Shown in pieces: positions 36,174-45,042 of a stretch of 64,000 nt of DNA. The notes beneath the pieces were generated by a model. That model worked only from the letters and a program-made list of their open reading frames with translations, was not told the origin of the DNA and made no database searches. The stretch is from CAWDVK01 sp963805715. Its GTDB lineage: Bacteria; Actinomycetota; Actinomycetes; Streptosporangiales; Streptosporangiaceae. The stretch is from NCBI GenBank assembly GCA_963805715.1, contig CAWDVK010000008.1:1-64000 (forward strand), given 5' to 3'. How positions within the stretch are numbered: position 1 is the first letter of the stretch; each line of letters begins with the position of its first letter. The translations under genes and the position numbers were made by a program.

Positions 36174-36417
36174 TCAGACCGGGACCCAGGATCCCTGACC
36201 CTACGCCCGAACCACCCCAAAACCGGGGAGGCAGGGCCGGAAGCCACTTATCCACATCCTCCCTGCCGATTAGGCAGTTGTTGTTGACGACAAGTTCTGC
36301 CGTGATCAGGAGCGCAGAACTGCTGGTTCGGCGCTGCTAAGTTAGCGGCCCGGGTGGCCGGGGTTCCACGGCCCCAGGATGCTCCTTCCTTGTTCGCATG
36401 GACGGGTTCGGTGCCGG

Positions 36418-36750
36418 TCAGGGGGCGTGCGGCAGGGCGCTGATCCGGTGCCAGGCGGTCACGATGTCAGCGGTCCAGGGCCAGCTGGCCTGGATCTTCG
36501 GCTGGCGCTGACGGCGCGACGCCGACAGCTGGCTCCGCCAGAAAGCGACGGTGGCAGCCAGCAGCTCCTCGGCCTCCTCGCCAGAGCATGGGCGCGGCAC
36601 GGCGTCGCTGCCTACCTCGTCCATCGCAAATACTGCCGACTCACCCTCGGCCACCTTGAATTCGGCCGTCACATCACGGTCGTCGTGCTCGACCGGTACC
36701 GTCGCGGGACGAGATGGAGGACGAGGACGCCAATCACCACACCCGGGCAC
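36418..36750 (-). pseudogene. glycoside hydrolase family 15-like fragment, unit 2
   Basis: Same GH15-like fragment as 34772-35086. The one-base difference near 36693 changes the N-terminal residues of the open frame (PATVPVEHDDRD here, RDGTVEHDDRD there). No catalytic barrel. Confidence 0.55.
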
Positions 36751-36869
36751 CTAACAGTTCCCCGCCTGAATGGGGTGCGTCGCGGCAAGCTTGGAAGATC
36801 GGAGGGGGCGGCATCCGGCCGCCCCCTCCCGCCGCCGACCGGTCACGGCCGGTCGGGGTTCAGTTCTGT

Positions 36870-37814
36870 CTATCCTGCGAAGCGGGCCAGGGCCGGAACG
36901 AACGAGGCAGCGTCCACGGTGCCCCACCCGGTCGCGTCGTTGTAGGAGCCGTTGGCGCCGAAGCCAGGGACGGTCACGAGGTCGGAGCTCGAGGCGCAGG
37001 AAGCGTTGCTCTCAACGTCAGCGGCGATGCAGAACGTGAAGGTGTTGTTGCCCTGGGAGATCGGCACGATGCCGTTGCGCACTGTGCTCTGGGCCATGGC
37101 GTACAGGGCCGGGTTCAGGTAGCCGAGGCTGTGCCCCGCCACCTGGTCGGCCAGGGCCACGATGCCGGAGAAGAGCGGGGAGGCTTCACTGGTCCCGCCC
37201 ACGATCCCCCAGCCGGCGACTGACGGGTCGGTGGTGTCGTAGAAGTCGACCGCCCCGTTGACCGCGGCGCTCATCGCGATGTCAGGCGTGCCCCGGCTGT
37301 GGCCGACGATGCCTGCCAGTCCGTTCTGGAACTGCGGGCGCGAGAAGACCGTGGAATGGCCTCCGCCACTCGACCCCCAGGTGTAGACGGGCCCTGAAAC
37401 CCCGACCGTGGAGCTGAGGTCGTTCCAGACGCTGTCAGGAGCGGTCCGGTCGCCCTCATCGCTGAGGTGCAGCTGGGTGCCGCCCACCGCCGTGACCAGC
37501 GGGTCCGACGAGGGCCAGTCGATCGCCCTGGTCGATTCGCAGCAGGTCGCATTGTCCGGGTTCGCGCAACCCGAGCTCGGGTCGCAGTAGTAGTCGGTCG
37601 AGCCCTGGTCACCGCTCGCCGCCAGGACGGTCACCCCGTGCTGCGCCGCGTTGACGTACGCGGAGCGCAGCGAGTAGATCTGGCTCGGGCTGGTGAAGGT
37701 CTGCTCGGTGGCACCGAAGCTCTGGGAGATCACGTCACCAAGATGGTGGTCGATGACGTAGTTCTCAGCCGCCACGATCTGCGGGAACCCGTAGATGCCC
37801 TCGGTCTCCGTCAT
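36870..37814 (-). pseudogene. S53 (sedolisin) peptidase fragment, unit 2
   Basis: Identical to the unit 1 fragment, but here an ATG at 37812-37814 (MTETEGIYGFPQ) gives a 314-residue open frame. The propeptide and the catalytic Glu/Asp region are still missing because the gene is cut by the junction at 37820. Serine motif GGTSEASP present. Expected inactive. Confidence 0.8.
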
Positions 37815-38130
37815 CGGGGCGGCGCTGTGCTGAGCCGAGGGTGACTGTGAGCGTCAGGCCAAGCGCCTCGGCGAGCCGTTCCAGCAGCGGCAGGGTGGGG
37901 GTGGTGCCGCCAGCCTCGAACCGGGCGACGCCGGGCTGACTCATCCCGGCCCGCTCGGCCAGCTGGCGCTGGGACCAGCCCAGTTCCTCGCGCCGCAGCC
38001 TGACCGTTTCGGCAAGCTCGTAGCGCAGCCGGGTCTGCTCATAGGCGGCTGCGACTTCCGGGCGGTCCGTGCGGACCTGGCGGGCGGCGGCGAGGCGGGT
38101 ACGCCGCGGTGCGTCCTGGCTCATCGTCAC
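37765..38130 (-). CDS. XRE-family antitoxin, copy 2 with altered tail
   Basis: Same HTH antitoxin as 14600-14920 (LGWSQRQLAERAGMSQPGVA) up to GSAQRR. The junction at 37820 then removes the native stop, and the frame runs 15 codons into antisense S53 sequence (PDDGDRGHLRVPADRGG). The HTH domain is complete, so DNA binding may be kept. The start overlaps the toxin stop. Confidence 0.72.
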   Translation of the reverse strand: MTMSQDAPRRTRLAAARQVRTDRPEVAAAYEQTRLRYELAETVRLRREELGWSQRQLAERAGMSQPGVARFEAGGTTPTLPLLERLAEALGLTLTVTLGSAQRRPDDGDRGHLRVPADRGG

Positions 38131-38478
38131 CGGTCCTCGTCATCGGCAGTGTGGCCCTCGGCCTGGCAGCGGGCCACCGCCGCAGTCGCCCTGGCAATCT
38201 CCGCGGTCTCGCGCATCCTGGTCTTGGCGAACACGGTCAAGGCGATGATCCGCCGCCCCGAAGCGATCCGGTAGCTGATCCGGATGCGCTCGCCGCCGCA
38301 GTAGAACCGAAGCTCCCGCAGCTTTCCCGACAACTGCCGGGTGTACGGCTCGCCGAGCAGCACGCCGCGCTCTTCCAGCAGATCCAGGTGGAACATCGCC
38401 TGTGCCCACCGCTGGTCATCCAGCCCCTCCAGCCAGTCCCGGACCTCGGGTTCGAGTTCTACCTCGGCCCCAGGTCAT
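38127..38478 (-). pseudogene. RelE/HigB-like toxin, copy 2, 5' frameshift
   Basis: The C-terminal 89 residues from MFHLDLLEERGVLLGEPY to the end are in one intact frame and contain the catalytic part (RFYCGGERIRISYRIA). Relative to copy 1, one extra base near 38466 (CTCGGCCCC against CTCGCCCC) shifts the first 27 codons out of frame. So the two copies are broken at different places. A shorter product from an internal start at 38396 is possible. Confidence 0.7.
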
Positions 38479-38725
38479 ACCAGCAATGATATCGCGTGTC
38501 AGGCGCGAGAACACCGGGTCACGCTGATTGTCGGACCAAGCCCGCATCCTGAGATACATGGGCAGGGCTAGGAAGCGGAAAGTCAGATACGTCCAGCCGG
38601 GCTACCGGCACCGAGCCCGAGCGGCACCGCCAAGCCCGACAGAACGGATAGCCCGCCTGTCCCCACCGCAGGTGCTAGAGCGGATCAAGGCAAGGCTGCA
38701 CCAGAAGGAACTCGATGCCGAGCTA

Positions 38726-39940
38726 GTGCCGTGTCAGGCTACGTTTGCCCGGTCGACGATGCGGCGGAGTCGTTCGTCGTAGGCGTGGTTGTTGCGCCAG
38801 ATGATGTACCGGCGGATCATGCTGCCCTGCTCCTCGTGACTGGCGTGGTCTGTGCCGTCAAGCGCGAAGTACCGCAGCGCGGTGAACTGCGCCTCGATCC
38901 GGTTTAACCAGGATGAATTCGTCGGCGTGTAGGCGATCTCGGTGTTGTTCGCCGCGGCCCACTGGCCGACGCGCTGGTCCTTGCGGGTGGTCAGGTGCGG
39001 GCTGAAGTTGTCGCAGACGATCGCGATCCGGATCTCGGGCGGGTAGAGGGAGCGCAGATAGCGGCAGAACTCCAGGAACCGGGCCCGGTTCTTGCGCGGC
39101 TTGATGTGCCCGAACAGCTTGTCCTCGCCCAGCTCATAGGCGGCGAACAGGTGCCGCACCCCGGCGGTGCGGGTATAGGTGGCGCGCCGGCGGGGCCGTG
39201 GCCTGCGGCCGGGCTCCTTGTTCTTGCCGCCGACCGCGGCCCACTGCCGTCCCGGGTGGGGCTGGAGGTTCAGCGGCCCGAATTCGTCCACGCAGAAGAT
39301 CACCTCTGGTTCGCCGGGATCGGGGATGACCTCACGGTCGGCGATCGCATACAGATGCTCGACGCGGGCCTTCTTCACCGCGTAGTCCGGGTCGGCGGAG
39401 GTCTTCCAGGTTTTCAGCCGCTGAAAGGTGACGCCTTCCTCGCGGAGCAGCACCCGCAGGCCCTCGTGGCTGATGTCGTCGACCACCCCCTCAGCCACCA
39501 GGAACTCCGCCAGCTTCGACAAGCTCCAGGTGGAAAACGGCAGGCCATGCTCGGCTGGCTTCGACTTGGCGATCTTCTTGACCTCCCGGCGCTGGCCGAG
39601 GGTGAACTTCGGCGGGCGGCCGCCTTTGTACTTCGGGTACAGCGAACTGAACCCATCGGCGTTGAAGTTATGGATCACATCGCGGACCCGGTCCTCGCTG
39701 GTGAACGCCACCTTCGCGATCCCGGCCACGTCCATGCCCTGGGCTGACAGCAGCACCATCTGCGCCCGCCGCCAGGTCACCACCGACCCACTGTCACGGC
39801 GCACGATCCGCACCAGCCGACGGCCCTCATCATCATCGATCTCACGCACCCGCACACGCTCGGCCACCGGCCCAGTCTGAAGGACCGCGGTTCACCAGAC
39901 CAGTGCCAGCCCATAGGGCAAACGTGACCGGCTACGGCAC
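38726..39940 (-). mobile_element. IS630-family insertion sequence, 1,215 bp
   Basis: Ends GTGCCGTGTCAGGCTACG... and, inverted, GTGCCGTAGCCGGTCACG...; about 19 of the outer 25 bases match. TA dinucleotides flank it (38724-38725 and 39941-39942), the target duplication typical of IS630/Tc1-mariner elements. The uninterrupted target is visible in copy 1 (GAGCTAGCAGCC near 15511). Confidence 0.92.
38734..39867 (-). CDS. IS630-family transposase
   Basis: 377 residues. N-terminal HTH (GMDVAGIAKVAFTSEDRVRD), Winged_helix_2-type segment (STWSLSKLAEFLVAEG), then DDE superfamily endonuclease with VIFCVDEFG (D), IVCDNFSPH (D) and NSSWLNRIEAQF (E). Length and motif spacing are complete, so it should be active. 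It fills the IS. Confidence 0.92.
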   Translation of the reverse strand: MAERVRVREIDDDEGRRLVRIVRRDSGSVVTWRRAQMVLLSAQGMDVAGIAKVAFTSEDRVRDVIHNFNADGFSSLYPKYKGGRPPKFTLGQRREVKKIAKSKPAEHGLPFSTWSLSKLAEFLVAEGVVDDISHEGLRVLLREEGVTFQRLKTWKTSADPDYAVKKARVEHLYAIADREVIPDPGEPEVIFCVDEFGPLNLQPHPGRQWAAVGGKNKEPGRRPRPRRRATYTRTAGVRHLFAAYELGEDKLFGHIKPRKNRARFLEFCRYLRSLYPPEIRIAIVCDNFSPHLTTRKDQRVGQWAAANNTEIAYTPTNSSWLNRIEAQFTALRYFALDGTDHASHEEQGSMIRRYIIWRNNHAYDERLRRIVDRANVA

Positions 39941-40607
39941 TAGCAGCCCTCATGGACCAGGCAGTGGCTCTGGGCATCGGCTGGCCAGACATAGCCCACC
40001 GTCTCGGCGTAACCCGCCAAGCAGCCCGCCAGCACTACCAACGACGGCACCGCGACGATACCGCGGAGCGCAGCCAGAACGACGCTGCGAGAAGCGCCCG
40101 GCCTCGGGATCGGCATCGGCGGGTGTCAAGCATCAGGCGGCACAGGCAACCATCTGGTGAACTCGTAAACACATGTTTGGCAAGCTTCAGTGCGATCGTC
40201 GGCCCACGCCAGTAGTGCCCTGAAGTGCAGAAATGACCGAAGATCACCGCGCTGACAACGGACGTTGCCCAGATGCTGTTACGACTTTCTTTACGTCTTC
40301 AAGGGCACGCCTTCGGCGCGCCAGCCGGGCCGGGCTAGGCCGGCCCGAATGCGGGGCGCGGAAATCACCGAGGGGAATCGCGAGCTGGAGTGAAGGGAAT
40401 GCCGGCCAGCCGGGCGGGCAGCAGGGGACGCGCCTACTCCGGGGCGGCAGCTTGCCGCTCCCTCTGGGCTGGAAAGCCCCCGGTCGCGGCGCTCCCGCCG
40501 GTCGCCTGCCCCCGCTCCCCGCGGGCAGGCGGTTCCCTCTTCAACGCGCCCCCGGTGACCGCGCCAGCACGAACGGGCCAGGCCGTCCTCCTCGCGCCGG
40601 GCATTCT

Positions 40608-40700
40608 CTTGCCGCGCAAAGATCACAGTAAAGGGCGCGCCTAACGGCGCGTCGGTTGCTCCGCAACCGCAGACCCTTGACTGTGATCTTCCGTGGCAAG
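40608..40700. repeat. imperfect inverted repeat, copy 2
   Basis: The left arm CTTGCCGCGCAAAGATCACA (40608), continuing GTAAAGGG, pairs with the right arm CCCTTGACTGTGATCTTCCG (40674), continuing TGGCAAG, over about 27 bases. Loop about 38 bases. The left arms of the two copies share GCCGCGCAA..GATCACA and differ in detail, with complementary-looking changes at the arm ends. Confidence 0.6.
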
Positions 40701-40829
40701 ACCTCGGCACCTATCAGGAGGACGGAGCAATGTCGAGGTTCGGGGCCAGGGCAGTGACGTGACGGTCTCACCACCTACTGTCGAGGAACGACCAGCTCTG
40801 GTAGGTGTCTGCCAGCACGGGCATGCGAA

Positions 40830-40858
40830 CTCCCTGGCGGCGGGTACGCGCCAGGGAG
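40830..40858. terminator. hairpin downstream of MFS gene
   Basis: CTCCCTGGCG and CGCCAGGGAG form a perfect 10-bp stem with a 9-base loop, 15 bp beyond the stop of the minus-strand transporter. There is no T-run, as is usual for terminator hairpins in high-GC actinobacteria. Confidence 0.5.
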
Positions 40859-40872
40859 CCGCTGTCCAGAGT

Positions 40873-42654
40873 TCAGCCATGGTCAGGCGGGACCACGGGG
40901 CCCCGCACGGGACCCACGTGCATCCAGACTGGCCCGTGGTGGTAACAGGCCGGGACGGGGAGCGGGGCCACCTTCGAGGTGAACCGGTTCGGCGGGTAGA
41001 CCCGCAGTCCGGCCGCGAGGGGCACCCGGCCCGGGTGGCCGGTGCCGGGCTGGGAGCAGGTCGGGCCGTAGTTGGCGGGATCGCCGACCTGGACGAGGAT
41101 GGCCGCGGTCGCGTCCTGGGCGAGCGTCACCAGCGTCGGCGCGGGGCCCACCCAGCCGGCGGGGCTGCCGATCTCGTTACCGGACAGGCCCACCGTCGAG
41201 ACTCCGGCGTGCCCGAACAGCGTGCACCGGTACCCGGACATGTTGGTCAGGTAGATGCTGTCGTAGTAGCCCCCGGCGTAAGCGCTGCCTGGGTTGGTGG
41301 CGGCCCAGATGTCCAGGCTGCGCCCGGCTGGCTCGGGCAGCACCAGGGTCAGCGCCAGCCCGGCCACCGATACCCCGGCGGTGAGCAGCAGCGTCCCGCG
41401 CAGGCCCAGCGAGGTCTGGAGAACCGGGAACAGGAAGACCCCGATGAAGGCACCGAGCTTGCCGACGCCAGCCGAGATCCCGTGCCCGGTCGCGCGCATG
41501 CTGACCGGGTACAGCTCACTGGGCATCACGAAGGTGGTCATGTTCGGGCCGAACTCGGTGAAGAAGTAGCTCACCCCGTACACCAGCAGGAACGGGGCCA
41601 CCGTAGTGGTCATGCCCGGGACCGCCGCGATGATCAGGAAGCAGAGCGCCATCATCGCGAACCCGGTCAGCTGCAGCCGCCGGTGCCCGATCCGGTCCAG
41701 CCGGGCAATCGCCAGCACGTAGCCCGGGACCCCCGCGACCACGAAGATCGCCAGCTGGAGGGCGATCTTGGTCATGGTGGAGGCGTGGGGCGAGATCAGG
41801 CCGAGGATCTGCGGGGTGGAGATCGTGTTCCCGTAGTAGGCGTAGTCGAGCAGGAACCAGCAGCCTGCCGTCCCGGCCAGCATGATCAGCCACCGGCGGT
41901 TGGTGAGGAATGCCCGCAGCCTCAGCTCATGCCGCTGCCCGCCGGAACCATCACCGTTGATCTGGCCGCCGGTGAAATCGGATATCCGGCTGGCCGCCTT
42001 CTCCGCCTGGCCCTGTACCTGTACCTGGTAGCGCGGCGACTCCGGCATCCGGCAGCGCAGGTAGATGACGGCCGCGGAGGGCACGGCGCCGAGCGCAAGA
42101 AGGACCCGCCACGCCACGTCATCGCTGGCCCCGGCGCCGAGCAGCGTCAGCGCGACCAGCGGTCCGACGATGAGGCCGAGCGCCTGGGCTCCGAACACCA
42201 TCCCGACCAGCTTGCCGCGGTCCTTGCGGTTCGCGTACTCGCTCACCATCACCGCGCTGACCGGGTAGTCGCCGCCGACGCCGAAGCCGAGCAGGAAGCG
42301 GAACGCGATCAGCACCCAGTACGACTGCGACAGCGCCGACCCCAGCGCACCAGCGATCATGATCGCGGCAACAATCCAGTACACGCGCTTGCGGCCGATT
42401 ACATCGGCGAAACGGCCGAACACGAGCGCACCGACGCATGCGGCAGCCAGCATCGCGCTGTTGAGCAGGGCGAGCCTGCCCGAGCTCAGGTTCCAGTCCT
42501 TGGTGATCAGCGCTGAGGCGATCCCGATAACGAACAGGTCGTAAGCATCGGTGAAGAACCCCATCCCCGACGCCACGACCGCCCGCAGATGGAACCTGCT
42601 CAGCGAGGCATCATCCAGCGCTGCGATCAAGTCACCGGACTGGGTCTCAGTCAC
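40873..42654 (-). CDS. MFS transporter (phosphate/sugar symporter type) fused to DUF4232
   Basis: Residues 1 to about 450 form a 12-helix MFS protein: GMGFFTDAYDLFVIGIA, FGRFADVIGRKRVYW, FLLGFGVGGDYPVSAVM, and ELYPVSMRATGHGIS, signatures of the PHS/sugar-porter group. After LPEPAGRSLDIWA the chain continues into a DUF4232-type domain (SIYLTNMSGYRCTLFGHAGV, LRVYPPN) of about 140 residues, normally found in secreted actinobacterial proteins. The junction is in frame. Either it is a real fusion or a deletion joined two genes. The GTG start at 42652-42654 is preferred; the upstream frame to 43167 is not coding. Confidence 0.8.
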   Translation of the reverse strand: MTETQSGDLIAALDDASLSRFHLRAVVASGMGFFTDAYDLFVIGIASALITKDWNLSSGRLALLNSAMLAAACVGALVFGRFADVIGRKRVYWIVAAIMIAGALGSALSQSYWVLIAFRFLLGFGVGGDYPVSAVMVSEYANRKDRGKLVGMVFGAQALGLIVGPLVALTLLGAGASDDVAWRVLLALGAVPSAAVIYLRCRMPESPRYQVQVQGQAEKAASRISDFTGGQINGDGSGGQRHELRLRAFLTNRRWLIMLAGTAGCWFLLDYAYYGNTISTPQILGLISPHASTMTKIALQLAIFVVAGVPGYVLAIARLDRIGHRRLQLTGFAMMALCFLIIAAVPGMTTTVAPFLLVYGVSYFFTEFGPNMTTFVMPSELYPVSMRATGHGISAGVGKLGAFIGVFLFPVLQTSLGLRGTLLLTAGVSVAGLALTLVLPEPAGRSLDIWAATNPGSAYAGGYYDSIYLTNMSGYRCTLFGHAGVSTVGLSGNEIGSPAGWVGPAPTLVTLAQDATAAILVQVGDPANYGPTCSQPGTGHPGRVPLAAGLRVYPPNRFTSKVAPLPVPACYHHGPVWMHVGPVRGPVVPPDHG

Positions 42655-43266
42655 CGCATCCCCCCACCACTTGGCCGTCCGCCTCGCAGTTGGCCCGGCT
42701 TCCTGCACTGCTGCGGAAGCTAGTTGGCCCAGGCAACGCGTCGCCGACTTGAAAGTGAATAGCAGGTGAACACAAGGTGACTGGCGGCGGAACTCACCGC
42801 CGACCGCCAGGCCCCCTCGCCCGCGACCGGCCGTGCCCCCGTCGGACCAAACGAAAACGGCCCTGGCCAGACCGCTTGGGTGACTAAGTGGGTGACGATG
42901 ACCGTCACCATCAGCGAACACGGCCGGACGCCAGCGGACGGTTCCCGCAGATAGCCGTTGATGCGTCAGCTGCACGAGCGTTTGCTGACTTGGCTTTGGG
43001 AGCAGGAGGCCGTGCAGCACGAAGGTGCAGCAACCGATGCGATCCAGCTCGGTCCGGACCGACCCTCGCACCCCGAGTGTCCTCCGCAACGACCACGATC
43101 GACCGCGCCGCCAATAGTTCGCATCGAGGGGATCAACGATTCCAGGGGCATGTCCCGTAAAGCCCAAGCGTGAGCTATCCGAGCAGTTCGCTACGTGCCA
43201 CTAACGTGGGTAACTGGATAGGTGTCGCTTGTTGCCGTGGCTGGGCTAGGGTTCAGTGAGCCTTTT
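42655..43266. other. gap with att-flank-like sequence
   Basis: No gene. The stretch 42880-43010 (GGGTGACTAAGTGGGTGACG ... GGACGCCAGCGGACG ... GACTTGGCTTTGGGAGCAG) is the same family of sequence as 21500-21630 and 20225-20350, which lie beside tRNA fragments. It probably marks another old integrative-element end. Confidence 0.5.
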
Positions 43267-43440
43267 TCATCGTTGGGTCTCGCGGGCCTGCAGGACGTGG
43301 ATGGCTTTGGCGAGTTGTCCGGCTTGCCAGGGGCAGCAGCGGAGTTTGCGCAGGATGTGCCAGGTCTTGCGCTGGGCGTTGGCGCGCTCACCGGGCCCGG
43401 GGAGCCGGGCATGGGCGCGGTTGGCGGCTTCCCTGCGACT
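43267..43440 (-). pseudogene. transposase C-terminal fragment (IS5-like DDE)
   Basis: Minus-strand frame ending at TGA 43267-43269 reads PGERANAQRKTWHILRKLRC then CPWQAGQLAKAIHVLQARE, the usual C-terminal end of actinobacterial IS5-group (DDE_Tnp_4) transposases. The rest of the gene is missing; homology stops where the MFS 3' end begins. Confidence 0.7.
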
Positions 43441-43446
43441 CGGCGA

Positions 43447-45042
43447 TCACCCCGGGCTCAGGTGGGCACCGCCGCGGGAGCACGATTGGTCCGGGGGAGC
43501 CGGCCGCTCGTGCGGCAGTTCTCTGGTGAACCCGAGCGAGATGAGGGCGAGGAGGGCAGCCGCCAGGAGCCCGGCCTTGAGCGATCGGAGCTGCGCCGAC
43601 TCATAGTCATCGACGAGCGCAGCTGTGGTCGTGGCGTCGAGACCGGCCTTTTTCGCTGCGGCGTCGATCTGTGCGGAGGAGACGAAGTTGGTGTTGGAGC
43701 CCGCCGCCACCCCCACCTGGGCCGACACGTCGGCGCTGATCCGAGGGTCGTGCTCGACGTTTGAGATGAAGGTGCTGGTCAGGCCGATCAGCACGATGGA
43801 CCCGATGAGCGCCACCCCGAGCGACGAGCCGAGCTGTTGTCCGGTGTACTGGAGCCCTCCGGCCTCGCTGCGGCCCGACTCCTCGACCGAGGACTGAACC
43901 ACGTTGCCCAGCTGGGAGATCATCAAGCCCATCCCGACACCGAGCACGGCCATTCCGACGGCGAATCCAGCGCTGGAGAGAGCGGGCTTGATCGTCGCGA
44001 GCAGGATGAGGGCACCGGCGAGGGTCACGATCAGGCCGCTCTGCACGATCGCCCGCACCGGGAAGCGGTTCGACAGCCGTGAGCCGATCGCCGCGGTCGC
44101 GAACATGGTGATCGAGATGGGCAGCATCCTGATCCCGGTCTCCAGGGCGCTCAGCCCCAGGACCAGCTGGAGATAGAGCGGGACGACGAAGAAGATCCCC
44201 ATGAGCACGAGGTTCTGGCTGAACATCCCGATCAGCCCCGACCGCACCGGCGGGATCCGGGCGAGTGAGAGATGGACCAGCGGGTCTCGGTTCGTGGCTT
44301 CGCGATGGCGCTGCCAGGTCACGAATCCCCACAGCAGGATGCCGCCAGCGGCGAGGACGAACAGGGTGAGCGAGAAGCCGAAGATGGTGATCGGGGAGTT
44401 CTTCGGCTTGACCCACCCCCAGGTACTCGACTGGAGAACTCCGAAGACGAAGACCCCCAGACCGGCAGCCGACAGCACCGAGCCGACGATGTCGAGCTTC
44501 GGAGCAGGATCCGGGCGAGGGGCGTCTGCCACCTTCCGCATCATGATCAGGATAAACGCGGCAATGAAGACCTCGCCGACGAACACGACCCGCCACGTGA
44601 GCACGGTCGTCGCCCACCCGCCCACGATCGGGCCGACCGCGATCCCCGCGCCAGCGACCCCGCCGATGACCGCGTAAGCGGCCTTGCGCCGGGCCCCCGC
44701 GAAGTTGCCGGCAATCAGCGCCGCGAGCGCAGGAAAGACCAGCGACGCGCCGATGCCCTCGAGCACCGACCACCCGAGGGCGAGCACAGCCACCGACCGG
44801 GACAGCGCGGTCAGCGCCGAGCCGCAGGCGTAGATGATCAGTCCGATGACGAACGCCCGACGGCGGCCGATCATGTCGCCGATCTTGGCCGCGGTAAGAA
44901 TGAGCATGGCCATGACCAGGCAGTAAAGGGTGATGACCGCCTGGATCGTGCTGACCGTGGTGTGGAAATCGTGGACCAGCGCGCTGATCGAGACGTTCAT
45001 CACGGACTGGTCCAGCACCATGAGGAACTGCGCCGTGGCCAA
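43447..45042 (-). CDS. DHA2 (EmrB/QacA) family MFS drug exporter
   Basis: 531 residues, 14 membrane segments. DHA2 motifs: FLMVLDQSVMNVSIS in TM1, AAKIGDMIGRRRAFVIGL, LEGIGASLVFPALAAL and GPIVGGWATTVLTWR. TTG 45042 starts inside TM1 sequence, and the frame is open for at least 35 more codons upstream (LRGSANNATANKGWLALVAL), so the true start is upstream and I cannot place it. The transposase fragment lies just beyond its stop. Substrate unknown. Confidence 0.85.
   Translation of the reverse strand: MATAQFLMVLDQSVMNVSISALVHDFHTTVSTIQAVITLYCLVMAMLILTAAKIGDMIGRRRAFVIGLIIYACGSALTALSRSVAVLALGWSVLEGIGASLVFPALAALIAGNFAGARRKAAYAVIGGVAGAGIAVGPIVGGWATTVLTWRVVFVGEVFIAAFILIMMRKVADAPRPDPAPKLDIVGSVLSAAGLGVFVFGVLQSSTWGWVKPKNSPITIFGFSLTLFVLAAGGILLWGFVTWQRHREATNRDPLVHLSLARIPPVRSGLIGMFSQNLVLMGIFFVVPLYLQLVLGLSALETGIRMLPISITMFATAAIGSRLSNRFPVRAIVQSGLIVTLAGALILLATIKPALSSAGFAVGMAVLGVGMGLMISQLGNVVQSSVEESGRSEAGGLQYTGQQLGSSLGVALIGSIVLIGLTSTFISNVEHDPRISADVSAQVGVAAGSNTNFVSSAQIDAAAKKAGLDATTTAALVDDYESAQLRSLKAGLLAAALLALISLGFTRELPHERPAPPDQSCSRGGAHLSPG

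Larger units (their letters stand above)
36265..37819 (+). repeat. 1.55-kb tandem duplication, unit 2
   Basis: Second unit of the duplication starting at 34619. It ends exactly where the second copy of the toxin-antitoxin segment begins (37820), so the two rearrangements share a junction. Confidence 0.88.
38558..40215 (+). pseudogene. small HTH protein, copy 2, split by IS
   Basis: Copy of 15348-15788. The first 56 codons run to GATGCCGAGCTA (38725), then the IS is inserted, and the frame resumes at 39943 with the HTH part (GWPDIAHRLGVTRQAARQHY) and C-terminus. It is a clean insertional knock-out with a duplicated TA. Confidence 0.82.
37820..40732 (+). repeat. duplicated 1.7-kb segment, copy 2 (with IS inside)
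   Basis: Near-identical to 14610-16307 apart from the 1,215-bp IS at 38726-39940. A few substitutions and single-base indels separate the copies; the antitoxin, HTH gene and inverted-repeat arms are kept. Confidence 0.85.
40216..40872. other. noncoding part of duplicated segment and MFS 3' flank
   Basis: No gene supported. Contains the inverted repeat 40608-40700 and the hairpin 40830-40858. A 10-codon frame at 40730 (MSRFGARAVT) follows AGGAGGACGGAGCA but is too short to call. Confidence 0.5.

Noticed and set aside
40693..42516. 607-residue plus-strand frame opposite the MFS gene
   Set aside because: Antisense shadow of the transporter, low complexity.
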